Source: G965267605 sp965267605 (GTDB taxonomy: Bacteria > Bacteroidota > Bacteroidia > Flavobacteriales_E > Vicingaceae). Taken from it: 64,000 bases of DNA. The stretch is from positions 1,612,001-1,676,000 of the forward strand of contig OZ254088.1 of assembly GCA_965267605.1 (NCBI GenBank), read 5' to 3'. Both the position numbers and the translations under genes were made by a program. The notes below the pieces were generated by a model. The model saw only the letters and a list, made by a program, of their open reading frames with translations, was not told the DNA's origin and did no database searches. Of this stretch, positions 25,503 to 34,547 are shown piece after piece; positions within the stretch are counted from its first letter, which is position 1; each line of letters opens with the position of its first letter.

Positions 25503-26195
25503 CTAATGCGCCATTTCTTGCCTGCACAGATTAAGAATCACCTCCAGCTGTTGATCCAAATTCAGGTGGGTATTATCTAGAACAAAGGCTCCATCTGCCA
25601 TCCGCAGCGGACTCTCCTCTCTGCTCTGGTCTATGTGATCGCGTTCCTGAAGGTTGTGTTTTACATCTTCTATGGTAACATCAAAGCCTTTCTCCCTCAG
25701 CTCTTTATGCCTTCTTTCGGCTCGAACATCCACATCTGCGGTTACAAAGACTTTTACTTCAGCATTTGGCAACACCGTAGTACCAATGTCTCTACCATCC
25801 ATTACCACACCTTTGTGTGACGCCAATTCTTGCTGCAATTCCACCAGTTTGTGTCGAACTTCCTTTACAGCACTCACAACGCTAACATTGCCCGAAACGT
25901 CAAGGGTTCTGATCTCCACCTCTACATCTTCACCATTCAGCAATGTATTGGCAGCACTTTGTCCCTCCATCCGTTTAAACCCGACCGAAATATTGGGAAG
26001 TTCCGCAATCAATCCTGCTACATCTAACTCACCATCCCTCACCAAACCCTTCCGCATGGCGTATAAAGTGATCGCCCGGTACATGGCGCCAGAATCCACA
26101 TAGATATACTCTAGCTCTGCAGCAAGCCCCTTAGCAATGGTGCTTTTGCCACAAGAAGAGAAACCGTCTATTGCAATGTTGATGTTACCCGCCAC
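25503..26195 (-). CDS. cmk: Cytidylate kinase
   Basis: 230 residues. The P-loop GFSSCGKST (11-19) and VDSGAMYRAIT (33-43) are the CMP-binding and phosphate-binding motifs of Cmk; MDGRDIGTTVLPNA is the conserved DGRDIGT segment and the late RADRE-like SREESPLRMA completes the lid. It phosphorylates CMP/dCMP with ATP. It overlaps porQ by 11 bases at the 5' end; lon, porQ and cmk in this order are common in Bacteroidota. Confidence 0.95.
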   Translation of the reverse strand: MAGNINIAIDGFSSCGKSTIAKGLAAELEYIYVDSGAMYRAITLYAMRKGLVRDGELDVAGLIAELPNISVGFKRMEGQSAANTLLNGEDVEVEIRTLDVSGNVSVVSAVKEVRHKLVELQQELASHKGVVMDGRDIGTTVLPNAEVKVFVTADVDVRAERRHKELREKGFDVTIEDVKHNLQERDHIDQSREESPLRMADGAFVLDNTHLNLDQQLEVILNLCRQEMAH

Positions 26196-27240
26196 TCTTG
26201 TTGAAGAATGACGACAAGTTAGTGGTTATTGAGAATTGATTGGAACCACCGGCCAAATGATAATTGGATCTTCCATAGCTGACATGGAACTTGGATACAC
26301 GGAAACCTACACCAAAGTTGAATCCCACGAATCCCGGGCGTGCCTGAACCACCATTTCCTTCCTGCGCTGGTAATCGTATCCAAGCCTGATGTGGAAGGT
26401 TTCCGACAGATAGAACTCACCGCCAAAAGTTAGATGTCTAAATATCTTCTCGCCTATACCCGGACCAGGATTCTGGTCTTCCTGGTTAGGATCCAGTGTT
26501 GGAACAATCTCCGTGCTGTCTATATACGTCAAATCCCATGTGGTTAGATCGTGGGCCAGCACCATGAATCTGAAAGGAACGTGCTCAAAGCGCTTAGAAA
26601 ACCCTATCTGAAGATCGTAAGGAAGCTGCTCCCGCACTCCATTCACATCGCGGTTATAGGTCAACAATTGTGCACCTACATTGGAAATCCTTGCAGATAG
26701 CACCGTTTGTTTCGCTTCCCAGTACTTCATTGCCACAATATCTGCTGCTATCCCAAACGAATTGTATTGATAGAAGTCAGAATAAATGAACTTCAAATTC
26801 GCACCGAAATGCAGTGAAGAATCGTAACTCGTTCCCCACCCAAAGTTCATCGCATATTCCCCTGGAGAGAACTGTCCCAGTGGATTTCCACCAATATCGG
26901 TTTCATCAAATCTGCCATAACTGATGTACTTCAGTCCAGCCGAAAGGTTACCCAGTTTTTTGAAAGATCTTGCGTACCCGATCTGCCCATACTTCACGTC
27001 TCCTATATAATCAATGAAGTTCAGCGAAAGGTGATTGCTAACCTCAGGGTTCAACAAGGCGGGATTGTCCATGGTAAGATTTACATCCTTGAAATCCGGA
27101 GTTGCGATACCTATCCCTGCCATCGAACCCACACGGGCCGCTACAGGCATTTCCAGAAATGCATAAGTGCCTCTACCGCCAACTTGTGACCAGACGGGAG
27201 AAGTGCTAAGAAGTAACAGAATAAATGCGAGCCGTAGCAT
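26185..27240 (-). CDS. porQ: Type IX secretion system protein PorQ
   Basis: 351 residues with a signal peptide (LAFILLLLSTSPVWSQ) and an outer-membrane beta-barrel related to PorV/FadL. The N-terminus VGGRGTYAFLEMPVAARVGSM and the NPALLN motif are characteristic of PorQ, a component of the type IX secretion attachment complex with PorU, PorV and PorZ, which cleaves sorting domains and anchors cargo. The three sorting-domain proteins in this window are its likely cargo class. Genes lon and cmk flank it in an operon-like order; it lies 41 bases downstream of lon. Confidence 0.9.
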   Translation of the reverse strand: MLRLAFILLLLSTSPVWSQVGGRGTYAFLEMPVAARVGSMAGIGIATPDFKDVNLTMDNPALLNPEVSNHLSLNFIDYIGDVKYGQIGYARSFKKLGNLSAGLKYISYGRFDETDIGGNPLGQFSPGEYAMNFGWGTSYDSSLHFGANLKFIYSDFYQYNSFGIAADIVAMKYWEAKQTVLSARISNVGAQLLTYNRDVNGVREQLPYDLQIGFSKRFEHVPFRFMVLAHDLTTWDLTYIDSTEIVPTLDPNQEDQNPGPGIGEKIFRHLTFGGEFYLSETFHIRLGYDYQRRKEMVVQARPGFVGFNFGVGFRVSKFHVSYGRSNYHLAGGSNQFSITTNLSSFFNKSGG

Positions 27241-27281
27241 TATGGCTAAAATACGTTAAAGGCTCGTGGATATTGTTCTGT

Positions 27282-29726
27282 CTACACGATTTTCTTAGGG
27301 TTGTCGACTTTCTGACGCAACAATGCTGCTTCCAATACCTCACCCATGGTTTTAACGTAATGGAACTTTAACCCCTTCAGGTATTTCGCATTGATGTCTT
27401 TGATGTCTTTCTCATTATCCGCAGAGAGGATTATATCCTTGATATTGGCTCTTCTGGCAGCAAGAATCTTCTCTTTGATGCCCCCAACGGGTAGCACCTT
27501 ACCTCTCAGGGTGATCTCTCCTGTCATTGCGAGCCTGCCCTTTACCTTTCTCTGTGTGAAAAGGGAGGCGAGCGAAGTCAACATTGTAATTCCTGCGGAA
27601 GGACCATCCTTTGGAGTTGCCCCTTCAGGAACATGGATATGCACGTCCCACAGATCAAAAGCTTCAACCGGAATTCCCAGCTCCTCACAATTCGATTTCA
27701 GGTATTGCATGGCCAGCGTTGCCGATTCCTTCATTACATCTCCCAGGTTACCTGTGATGGTAAGCTTACCCTTGCCTTTACTAAGGCTGCTCTCAATAAA
27801 CAGAATATCTCCTCCAACAGCGGTCCAGGCCAAACCTGTTACCACACCCGCAACATCGTTGTTCTCGTACTCATCCAAATCTCTTCCCGGACCAAAGATC
27901 TCATCGAGATCGGCCACATCAACAGTCTTGTTGTATTCCTCTTCCATGGCCACGGATTTGGCCACATGCCGCACCAATTTGGCAATCTTCTTGTCTAGCT
28001 GCCGCACACCAGATTCTCTTGTATATCCGATAATGATCGATTCGAGCACCTTGTTGCCAACATCTATGTGATCTTTAGTAATGCCATGGCCCTCCAGCTG
28101 TTTAGGTAGCAAGTGTCTTTTGGCAATCTCCACCTTCTCCTCTACCGTATAGCCGTTGATCTCGATAACTTCCATTCTGTCCAGCAAAGCGGGCTGAATG
28201 GTAGCAAGACTGTTTGCGGTGGCGATGAACATGACATTACTGAGGTCATAGTCCATTTCCAGAAAATTGTCGTAAAATGTTGCGTTCTGTTCAGGGTCCA
28301 ATACCTCAAGCAAGGCCGAAGATGGGTCTCCCTGATGGTCTCTTCCCACTTTATCAATCTCATCCAACACAAACACCGGGTTAGAGCTACCAGCTTTCTT
28401 GATGTTCTGGATAACCCGTCCCGGCATTGCACCGATGTAGGTCTTTCTATGTCCCCGGATCTCAGCTTCATCTCTTACGCCACCCAACGACATACGAACA
28501 TATTTCCTGCCCAATGCTTCAGCCACACTCTTTCCCAGGGAAGTTTTACCCACTCCCGGAGGGCCATAAAGACAAAGTATAGGTGATTTCATATCACCTT
28601 TGAGCTTCAGAACAGCGAGGTATTCCAAAATTCTGTCCTTCACCTTTTCCAGACCATGATGGTCTCTATTCAGAACTTTCTTGGCCTTCTTCAGGTTGAA
28701 ATCATCTACCGTAAGATCTTCCCATGGGAGATCAAGCAATGTTTCGATATAGTTCAGATGAACTGAATACTCGGCTGCTGCGGGGTTGATACGATCCAAT
28801 CTCTGTAGCTCCTTGTCAAAGCGTTCCTGCACTTCTTTCGACCACTTCTTGTCCTTCGCCCGTTTCTTAAAATCGTCAATCTCCTGTTCAACTGGATTAC
28901 CACCCAATTCTTCCTGTATTTGCTTCATCTGCTGATTCAGGAAGTATTCTCGCTGCTGTTGATCCAGGTCGTCTCTTACTTTGGATTGAATGTCATTCTT
29001 CAATTCAAGCAGCTGTAGTTCCTTGGTAAGGTGCCCCAACAGGATAGTAGCTCGTGTATTGATATCATTCTCTTCCAGTAACTCCTGTTTCATATCAACA
29101 TCCGCGTTCATATTGGATGCAATGAAATTGATCAAGAAGGATGGACTCTCAATGTTCTTAATGGCAAAGGATGCCTCCGATGGGATGGTTGGGCTTTCTC
29201 TGATGATGTTCAACGCGAGGTCTTTGATGGAATCCACAAGTGCGTTGAATGACTCACTATCAGGCGGGGGCAACTGCGGAATGGTTCTTACCCTTGCCTT
29301 AAAATAAGGGGTGGTTTCAACCATCTCCACCATCTCGAATCTCCTTTTCCCTTGAATAATTACTGTAGTACTACCATCCGGCATCTTGAGCAGTTTAAGG
29401 ATTTCGGCTACCGCCCCAATTGAATTGATATCCTGTTCACCAGGATTTTCAACTTCTCCATCCTTCTGCGATACAACACCAATACGTTTGGAAGATTCGT
29501 ATGCTTCTTTTAATAATTGAATAGACTTGTCTCTTCCCGCAGTAATGGGAATAACAACACCCGGAAAAAGTACTGTATTTCTTAACGGAAGAATCGCAAG
29601 CTCCTGCTCTTCTGGCTCCTCATTATATACATCTTCATCCTCTGGAGCTACCAAAGGAATCAACTCTGTGTCTTCGTCAAGTATGTTACTGATGGCTATC
29701 TGCCCAAAATCAAATCCGTCACTCAT
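27282..29726 (-). CDS. lon: ATP-dependent endopeptidase Lon
   Basis: 814 residues: an N-terminal substrate-recognition domain (LAILPLRNTVLFPGVV start), a central coiled coil, AAA+ module with Walker A GPPGVGKTS (~388-396) and Walker B VFVLDEIDKV, and the C-terminal Ser-Lys protease domain with PKDGPSAG (Ser ~710) and a lysine ~43 residues later in LPVGGIKEKILAA. It degrades misfolded and regulatory proteins in the cytoplasm. ATG start at 29726. The upstream gap holds an inverted repeat. Confidence 0.96.
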   Translation of the reverse strand: MSDGFDFGQIAISNILDEDTELIPLVAPEDEDVYNEEPEEQELAILPLRNTVLFPGVVIPITAGRDKSIQLLKEAYESSKRIGVVSQKDGEVENPGEQDINSIGAVAEILKLLKMPDGSTTVIIQGKRRFEMVEMVETTPYFKARVRTIPQLPPPDSESFNALVDSIKDLALNIIRESPTIPSEASFAIKNIESPSFLINFIASNMNADVDMKQELLEENDINTRATILLGHLTKELQLLELKNDIQSKVRDDLDQQQREYFLNQQMKQIQEELGGNPVEQEIDDFKKRAKDKKWSKEVQERFDKELQRLDRINPAAAEYSVHLNYIETLLDLPWEDLTVDDFNLKKAKKVLNRDHHGLEKVKDRILEYLAVLKLKGDMKSPILCLYGPPGVGKTSLGKSVAEALGRKYVRMSLGGVRDEAEIRGHRKTYIGAMPGRVIQNIKKAGSSNPVFVLDEIDKVGRDHQGDPSSALLEVLDPEQNATFYDNFLEMDYDLSNVMFIATANSLATIQPALLDRMEVIEINGYTVEEKVEIAKRHLLPKQLEGHGITKDHIDVGNKVLESIIIGYTRESGVRQLDKKIAKLVRHVAKSVAMEEEYNKTVDVADLDEIFGPGRDLDEYENNDVAGVVTGLAWTAVGGDILFIESSLSKGKGKLTITGNLGDVMKESATLAMQYLKSNCEELGIPVEAFDLWDVHIHVPEGATPKDGPSAGITMLTSLASLFTQRKVKGRLAMTGEITLRGKVLPVGGIKEKILAARRANIKDIILSADNEKDIKDINAKYLKGLKFHYVKTMGEVLEAALLRQKVDNPKKIV

Positions 29727-29758
29727 AACGTCAATATGACAGTTGTTTAATAAATAAC

Positions 29759-29773
29759 CAGCATTTCATGCTG
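29759..29773. other. Inverted repeat in the lon leader
   Basis: CAGCAT and ATGCTG surround a 3-base loop about 30 bases before the lon start. It could be an operator or RNA hairpin; no known heat-shock element such as CIRCE matches. Confidence 0.3.
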
Positions 29774-29848
29774 TATTCGTGTATAGTCAAGTCTCGTGCC
29801 AAACGGTATTGACTGCAATATTGACAGGTTAAACCTTAAATTGTTTAA

Positions 29849-30985
29849 TTACTGATGCAAGAAAGACAGGATTTGAACATCTTTCTCTGACAATTCTATC
29901 TCGCGTCTGGCCATCACCTTTTTGGCAACATCAAGTGCCCTATCAAGCTCATACCTGGTTGCATCATCGTGGCCCCACGCGTAAGATGGTATGTATTTAG
30001 GTGGAAAGCCTGCCCCAAAGATGTTGGCACTCACCCCTACAACCGTACCTGTATTGAACATGGTATTGATTCCACATTTGGAGTGGTCACCCATGATTAC
30101 ACCACAGAATTGCTGCCCTGAACCTTCCATTTCCCTGGTCCTGTAACTATGCAGCCTCACCTCACTATAATTGTTCTTGAGATTAGAAGTATTGGTATCA
30201 GCACCCAGGTTACACCATTCTCCCAGAACGGAATTACCAAGGAAGCCATCATGTCCTTTGTTGCTATAGCCTTGAATAACACTATTGCCCACTTCACCTC
30301 CAACTTTAGAGTAGGGACCTATAGAAGTACCTCCGTAAATCTTCGCTCCCATCTTGACCACTACTCCATCTCCAAATGAAGTGGTTCCCTTGATCATGCT
30401 TCCTTCCAGGACTTTTACACCCTTCCCAAAGAAGACAGGACCATCTTCACTATTAATGATCGAGGCTTTTACGTCCACATCAGGACTACCATATATCTCA
30501 TTCCCGATAATGGTGTTGGATGGATGCAGTCCCGTGATCTTCTCGTACTGGAACAAATCAATATCTGCCTTGATCTGATCTGCAGTGTGGACAAACACAT
30601 CCCATGGATGGCGGATCATATTGATTTCCCATTCACATCCCAGCGTAGTATTGAGACTCAACGGATCATACACATCCGAGCGGAAAGCTATCACTTCACC
30701 GTTCCACTCTATACCCTGCCTGTCTTCAAGTCCGGTGAATAAACCAGCGAGTTCTGATGTTGGAATGATGTTGGATTTGATGAACAAGGTATCGGGCTCC
30801 ACCCTAAGCTCATATTTATGCTGCAGATACTCCTGAGTTGCCCATGAACAAACAGTATCCAACGTATGGTTCCATTTCTGCGTAATTGAATGGATGCCAA
30901 CGCGCAATTCGGCAATAGGTCTTGTGAGTGTGAGCGGATTGAGGTCTTTCCAGGCGTCTTCCGTATCGAACAGCACTACATTCAT
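29849..30985 (-). CDS. GlmU-like nucleotidyltransferase/acyltransferase-fold protein (alt_bact_glmU type)
   Basis: 378 residues. The N-terminus (MNVVLFDTEDAWKDLNPLTLTRPIAELRVGI) is a divergent nucleotidyltransferase domain with the LTLTRPIAELRVG motif of the Bacteroidota GlmU-like family. The C-terminal half from ~165 is a left-handed beta-helix of hexapeptide repeats (VFFGKGVKVLEGSMI, IYGGTSIGPYSKVGG). Members are thought to carry out UDP-GlcNAc synthesis steps, but the nucleotidyltransferase signature is not classical, so the reaction is uncertain. ATG at 30985, downstream of the L31 gene and its terminator. Confidence 0.8.
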   Translation of the reverse strand: MNVVLFDTEDAWKDLNPLTLTRPIAELRVGIHSITQKWNHTLDTVCSWATQEYLQHKYELRVEPDTLFIKSNIIPTSELAGLFTGLEDRQGIEWNGEVIAFRSDVYDPLSLNTTLGCEWEINMIRHPWDVFVHTADQIKADIDLFQYEKITGLHPSNTIIGNEIYGSPDVDVKASIINSEDGPVFFGKGVKVLEGSMIKGTTSFGDGVVVKMGAKIYGGTSIGPYSKVGGEVGNSVIQGYSNKGHDGFLGNSVLGEWCNLGADTNTSNLKNNYSEVRLHSYRTREMEGSGQQFCGVIMGDHSKCGINTMFNTGTVVGVSANIFGAGFPPKYIPSYAWGHDDATRYELDRALDVAKKVMARREIELSEKDVQILSFLHQ

Positions 30986-30999
30986 AGGCTAATGATAAT

Positions 31000-31029
31000 A
31001 AAAAAAGTCCCCCCGAAATCGGGAGGACT
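31000..31029 (-). terminator. Intrinsic terminator of the L31 gene
   Basis: AGTCC-CCCG (31006-31015) pairs with CGGG-GGACT (31020-31029) with one mismatch and an AAAT loop. On the minus strand it is followed by seven T residues (31000-31006). Confidence 0.8.
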
Positions 31030-31052
31030 TTGTAAACGGTGTTAAACCAATA

Positions 31053-31346
31053 TTATTCTTCGGCCGAGGCCTCTTCTTTCTTTTCTGCGCCTTTGTCAAG
31101 ATGCTGTCCGTAACGCTTCTTGAACTTGTCTACACGTCCGGCAGTATCTACAAGCTTCATCTTACCTGTGTAGAAAGGGTGCGAAGTATGCGAAATTTCC
31201 AACTTCACCAGAGGATATTCATTTCCATCCTCCCACTTGATCGTTTCCTTTGATGGTGCGCATGATTTACACAAAAACGAATAGTCGTTGCTCATGTCTT
31301 TGAACACCACAAATCTGTAATTCTCTGGATGTATGTCTTCTTGCAT
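31053..31346 (-). CDS. rpmE2: 50S ribosomal protein L31 type B
   Basis: 97 residues: N-terminal MQEDIHPENYRFVVFKDMS, then SFLCKSCAPS and SHPFYTGKMKLVDTAGRVDKF, the signature of type B L31. Only one CxxC is present, so the full four-cysteine zinc ribbon is absent, typical for type B (C-) proteins. The acidic/Lys tail (KGAEKKEEASAEE) is an extension. It has its own promoter and terminator. Confidence 0.95.
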   Translation of the reverse strand: MQEDIHPENYRFVVFKDMSNDYSFLCKSCAPSKETIKWEDGNEYPLVKLEISHTSHPFYTGKMKLVDTAGRVDKFKKRYGQHLDKGAEKKEEASAEE

Positions 31347-31368
31347 GATCGTTGTTATAACGAAGCGG

Positions 31369-31400
31369 CAAAGATATGTATTAATAATTTAAATATGCAA
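31369..31400 (-). promoter_or_regulatory. Bacteroidota promoter for the L31 gene
   Basis: On the minus strand TTG (31400-31398), a 21-base AT-rich spacer and TATCTTTG (31376-31369) give a good -33/-7 match about 23 bases before the ATG. Confidence 0.55.
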
Positions 31401-31458
31401 TATCTTCTTTAACTTAAATCTACACTACCACTGGCATCCAAAGCGAAGTTTGTATACC

Positions 31459-31489
31459 TTGCCTTCCCTGTTTTACAAAACTAGAATTG
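31459..31489 (+). promoter_or_regulatory. Candidate promoter for serC
   Basis: TTG (31459-31461), 20 bases, then TAGAATTG (31482-31489). The -7 box has one mismatch to TAnnTTTG. Transcription would start close to ATG 31499, giving an almost leaderless mRNA. Confidence 0.35.
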
Positions 31490-31498
31490 TAGTAGCAT

Positions 31499-32566
31499 AT
31501 GAAGCATAATTTCACAGCGGGCCCATGTGTATTACCAAAATCGGTAATGAAGGAAGCCTCAGAAGCAGTAGTTGATTACAATGGCAGCGGATTATCAGTG
31601 ATAGAAATGTCGCACAGATCTGCACCTATTGTAGAGATCATGGAAGAAGCCAGATCACTGGTGAAGGAAGTTCTGAACGTTCCAGAAGGATACGGAGTGT
31701 TGTTTCTGCAAGGAGGAGCAAGCACCGGATTCCTTACTTCAGCGTATAACCTTATGAAGGATGGTGGCAGTGCGTGTTATCTGGACACGGGAGCGTGGTC
31801 TTCAAAAGCGATCAAGGAGGCAAGGCGTTTAGGTGATGTAGAAGTTGTAGGTAGTTCGGAGGATAAGAATTACAACTACATACCTAAGAACTATCCGATC
31901 AAGAGAGATGCCAGCTACCTGCACCTTACTTCAAACAATACGATCTTCGGAACACAGATCAAGCAATTTCCTGTGAGCACCATTCCAATGGTGTGTGACA
32001 TGTCTTCTGACATCTTCTCCAAGCCTGTAGATGTTTCAGCATTTGATTTGATCTACGCAGGTGCACAGAAGAACCTGGGACCAGCAGGAACTACACTATA
32101 CATTGTAAAGGAAGACGCATTGGGTAAATCAGGAAGGGAGATCCCAAGCATGCTGGATTTGCAGATTCACTTGTCGAAAGACTCTATGTTTAACACACCC
32201 CCAGTGTTCGCCTTCTATGTTTCTATGTTGACGCTTAGATGGGTTAAAGGACTTGGTGGTGTTAGCGCCATGGCTGAAAGAAACCAGGCAAAGGCTGATC
32301 TTCTATATGGTGAGATCGAGCGGAACGGTCTGTTTGAAGGCACAGCCGCAGGAGCGGATCGTTCGAATATGAACGCGTGTTTTGTAATGACCAACGAAGA
32401 CAACAAAGACGAATTCGACAAAATGTGGAATGATGCAGGCATCGTTGGTATCAAAGGTCACCGCTCAGTTGGTGGCTACCGTGCATCCATGTACAACGCA
32501 CTTGAAATTGAGAGCGTTCAGGCATTGGTAGACGTAATGAAGGAATTCGAATCTAAATTTGGATAA
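31499..32566 (+). CDS. serC: Phosphoserine aminotransferase
   Basis: 355 residues of the class V aminotransferase family. It begins MKHNFTAGPCVLPKSVM, typical of SerC, and has YAGAQKNLGPAG with the PLP lysine at K191. The enzyme transfers the amino group from glutamate to 3-phosphohydroxypyruvate in serine synthesis, and also serves pyridoxal phosphate synthesis. ATG start. It lies 10 bases before a SerA-like dehydrogenase gene, a natural operon partner. Confidence 0.95.
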   Translation: MKHNFTAGPCVLPKSVMKEASEAVVDYNGSGLSVIEMSHRSAPIVEIMEEARSLVKEVLNVPEGYGVLFLQGGASTGFLTSAYNLMKDGGSACYLDTGAWSSKAIKEARRLGDVEVVGSSEDKNYNYIPKNYPIKRDASYLHLTSNNTIFGTQIKQFPVSTIPMVCDMSSDIFSKPVDVSAFDLIYAGAQKNLGPAGTTLYIVKEDALGKSGREIPSMLDLQIHLSKDSMFNTPPVFAFYVSMLTLRWVKGLGGVSAMAERNQAKADLLYGEIERNGLFEGTAAGADRSNMNACFVMTNEDNKDEFDKMWNDAGIVGIKGHRSVGGYRASMYNALEIESVQALVDVMKEFESKFG

Positions 32567-32576
32567 AGACATAAGT

Positions 32577-33536
32577 ATGAAAGTATTGGCAAACGATGGT
32601 CTATCAGGCGCGGGAGTTAGCGCATTGGAGGCCGCAGGATTTACAGTAATCACGGATAAAGTTGAACAGGATCAGCTTATCGATTACATCAATAACGAAA
32701 ACGTTGTAGCACTGCTTGTGCGAAGTGCAACTACAGTGAGACAGGAAGTTTTTGACGCGTGTCCAGGCTTGAAGTTTGTAGGCCGGGGTGGTGTTGGAAT
32801 GGACAACATCGATGTGGAGTACGGAAGAAACAAAGGCGTTACTGTTGAGAACACACCAGCAGCATCTTCAAGATCGGTTGCTGAAATGGTGTTTGCTCAT
32901 CTGTTTGGCGCTGTGCGATTTATGCACGACTCTAACCGTCAAATGCCAACGAATGGTGCTACCGAGTTCAAGACACTGAAAAAGAAATACGGAAAGGGCA
33001 TTGAGTTATATGGCCGTACGATGGGTATCATCGGTTTCGGCCGAATCGGACAGCACGTTGCCAAATACGCGCTTGGATGCGGAATGAACGTGAAGTTCTA
33101 CGATCCTATGGTAAGCAATGCCTCAGTTGATATTCAGGTTGGTGGCAAGGACGTTGTTACCGACCTTACAGGTTCTTCTATGGAAGAAGTGATCGCACAG
33201 AGTGATGTAATCTCGCTTCACGTTCCTAAACCAGCAGATGGCGCAGTAATCAACGCTGCCGAGCTCGCCCAAATGAAAGATGGTGTTGTACTTGTGAATC
33301 TTGCCCGAGGTGGTGTGATTGACGAAGATGCACTTCTTGACGCTTTGAATTCTGGAAAGGTGGGCGTTGCCTGTCTTGATGTATTCGAGAACGAGCCAAC
33401 TCCAAGAGAAGATCTATTGGCGCACCCGAACGTATCGCTGAGCCCGCATATTGGCGCAGCAACGGGCGAAGCTCAGGATAGAATTGGAACGGAGATCGCT
33501 TCGAAGATTGTGGCGACTTTCGAGACAGTAGCTTAA
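32577..33536 (+). CDS. serA: D-3-phosphoglycerate dehydrogenase-like D-2-hydroxyacid dehydrogenase
   Basis: About 319 residues from ATG 32577; an in-frame TTG at 32559 overlaps the serC stop and is less likely. Motifs: GRGGVGMDNID, the NAD-binding GIIGFGRIGQHVA, LVNLARGGVIDEDAL, and SPHIGAATGEAQ with the catalytic histidine. It is the short form lacking the ACT domain of E. coli SerA. Together with SerC immediately upstream it would make phosphoserine from 3-phosphoglycerate. It is followed by a sixA-like gene six bases later. Confidence 0.9.
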   Translation: MKVLANDGLSGAGVSALEAAGFTVITDKVEQDQLIDYINNENVVALLVRSATTVRQEVFDACPGLKFVGRGGVGMDNIDVEYGRNKGVTVENTPAASSRSVAEMVFAHLFGAVRFMHDSNRQMPTNGATEFKTLKKKYGKGIELYGRTMGIIGFGRIGQHVAKYALGCGMNVKFYDPMVSNASVDIQVGGKDVVTDLTGSSMEEVIAQSDVISLHVPKPADGAVINAAELAQMKDGVVLVNLARGGVIDEDALLDALNSGKVGVACLDVFENEPTPREDLLAHPNVSLSPHIGAATGEAQDRIGTEIASKIVATFETVA

Positions 33537-33542
33537 TTCTCC

Positions 33543-34046
33543 TTGGTACTTCGAGTTCTATATGTTCTCCGGCACGCTAAGTCGAGCTGGAAGGATGATT
33601 CTTTGGCTGATGTTGACCGACCACTGAATAAGCGGGGTAAGCGTGATGCTCCGTTCATGGCGGAAATACTGAAGGCTGACGAACGAAGACCGGACTACAT
33701 TCAGTCTTCTCACAGCAAGCGTACCAAGCAAACACTCAAGTACATGAGGGAATGGTTGGGAGATCGGGAAGTCATTAAAAACAAGCGTATTTACCATTGT
33801 GATGCATCTGATCTGATTGCCGCCATCAAAGGCTTCCCTACTGCTGCTGGATCTGCCTTGATATGTGGACATAATCCTTCAATAGATGATCTGCTATTGG
33901 AACTCAGTGGTGAAACACATGAGGTTCCTACCTGTGGCATCGCCAAATTCCTTGTAAAAGGAGATTGGGCGGATTTCGGCCCTGAAATAGCCACCCTTCA
34001 GTGGGTAGATTATCCAAAGAAACATCCGGGGTATGGTAAAGATTAA
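33543..34046 (+). CDS. sixA: Histidine phosphatase family protein (SixA-like)
   Basis: 167 residues from TTG 33543. The N-terminal strand LYVLRHAKSSW carries the RHG-type R10-H11 catalytic pair; CGHNPSI near residue 110 holds the second catalytic histidine. This is the short SixA-like phosphohistidine phosphatase group. In E. coli SixA dephosphorylates ArcB/PTS proteins; targets here are unknown. No ATG or GTG start is available near the natural N-terminus, so TTG is chosen. It closes the serC-serA-sixA run; no terminator was found in the repeat-rich gap beyond. Confidence 0.85.
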   Translation: MVLRVLYVLRHAKSSWKDDSLADVDRPLNKRGKRDAPFMAEILKADERRPDYIQSSHSKRTKQTLKYMREWLGDREVIKNKRIYHCDASDLIAAIKGFPTAAGSALICGHNPSIDDLLLELSGETHEVPTCGIAKFLVKGDWADFGPEIATLQWVDYPKKHPGYGKD

Positions 34047-34064
34047 GGGGCCACGAGAAGGAAC

Positions 34065-34092
34065 TGTCATGCTGAGCTTGTTGTAGGCACGA
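34065..34092 (+). repeat. TGTCATGCTGAGCTTGT-type dispersed repeat
   Basis: Starts TGTCATGCTGAGCTTGTTGT and continues AGGCACGA. It matches the core of 17466-17506 in inverse orientation with several differences. Confidence 0.55.
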
Positions 34093-34105
34093 AACTGTTC
34101 TTTCT

Positions 34106-34139
34106 CTCCTTTCTTTTTCCCGAGCGGAAAAGAAAGGAG
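34106..34139. repeat. 12-bp palindrome
   Basis: CTCCTTTCTTTT (34106-34117) and AAAAGAAAGGAG (34128-34139) are perfectly complementary around a 10-base loop. It has no terminal T-run on the plus strand beyond the arm, so it is listed as a repeat rather than a terminator. Confidence 0.65.
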
Positions 34140-34301
34140 CAAAGAAAGCCGCTCTTTGGCGCTGCCGCTCCTGCGCACTTTCACTTTTCATAACACATAA
34201 GTTCGGCCGCTGGATCTGCTAGCAGCTAAGCGGTCTCTCTAATGTGTCATTTCAATCTCAAGCACTTTATCGCGAAGGCGCTCCACACGATCAACACCCT
34301 C

Positions 34302-34318
34302 ACCGGCCCTTGGCCGGT
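34302..34318. repeat. GC-rich short hairpin
   Basis: ACCGGCC-CTT-GGCCGGT is a perfect 7-bp stem with a 3-base loop. No T-run follows. Confidence 0.6.
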
Positions 34319-34351
34319 TAGCAAGTTCGCTGGGTAAAGGGTTAGCCTTTA

Positions 34352-34503
34352 TCCGCAGCGCAGGAGAGGCGAGCGTTTATAATTTTCGAAGCCCTGGAGA
34401 AAATTTAGCGAGCCGATACGGTTTGCAGTGCAAAGCGCCTTGGATAAAGGAGGGCGTTTCTTTTGGTTCGTTTTCTTTGAGCCCTTCCAAAGAAAATGAA
34501 CAG
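34352..34503 (-). repeat. Dispersed intergenic repeat, copy B (inverted)
   Basis: The reverse complement of this segment aligns with 14700-14847 along its full length; both hold AAAGAAAACGAACCAAAAG, TCGGCTCGCTAAATTTTCTC and CCTCTCCTGCxCTGCGG. Copy B lies just before a TPR gene, as copy A lies just before the PagL-like gene. Confidence 0.8.
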
Positions 34504-34547
34504 ACAGTGTCACTGACCTTGGTATATTTATTGCCATTGATTACCAG

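Larger units (their letters stand above)
34047..34547. other. 500-base intergenic region built of repeats and palindromes
   Basis: No gene, tRNA or rRNA was recognised. The region contains a TGTCATGCTGAGCTTGT-type repeat (34065-34092), a 12-bp palindrome (34106-34139), a GC hairpin (34302-34318), the inverted copy of a ~150-base dispersed repeat (34352-34503), and a candidate TATATTTA -7 box at 34523-34530 before the TPR gene. Short frames inside it mirror the repeat and are not counted as genes. Confidence 0.7.

Noticed and set aside
27391..28071. 226-codon plus-strand frame opposite lon
   Set aside because: Lies wholly inside a conserved lon coding region, lacks a promoter and its translation shows no family-like pattern.
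34349..34537. 62-codon minus-strand frame in the repeat-rich gap
   Set aside because: It translates the dispersed repeat itself; a similar frame occurs in copy A, so it is not a gene.
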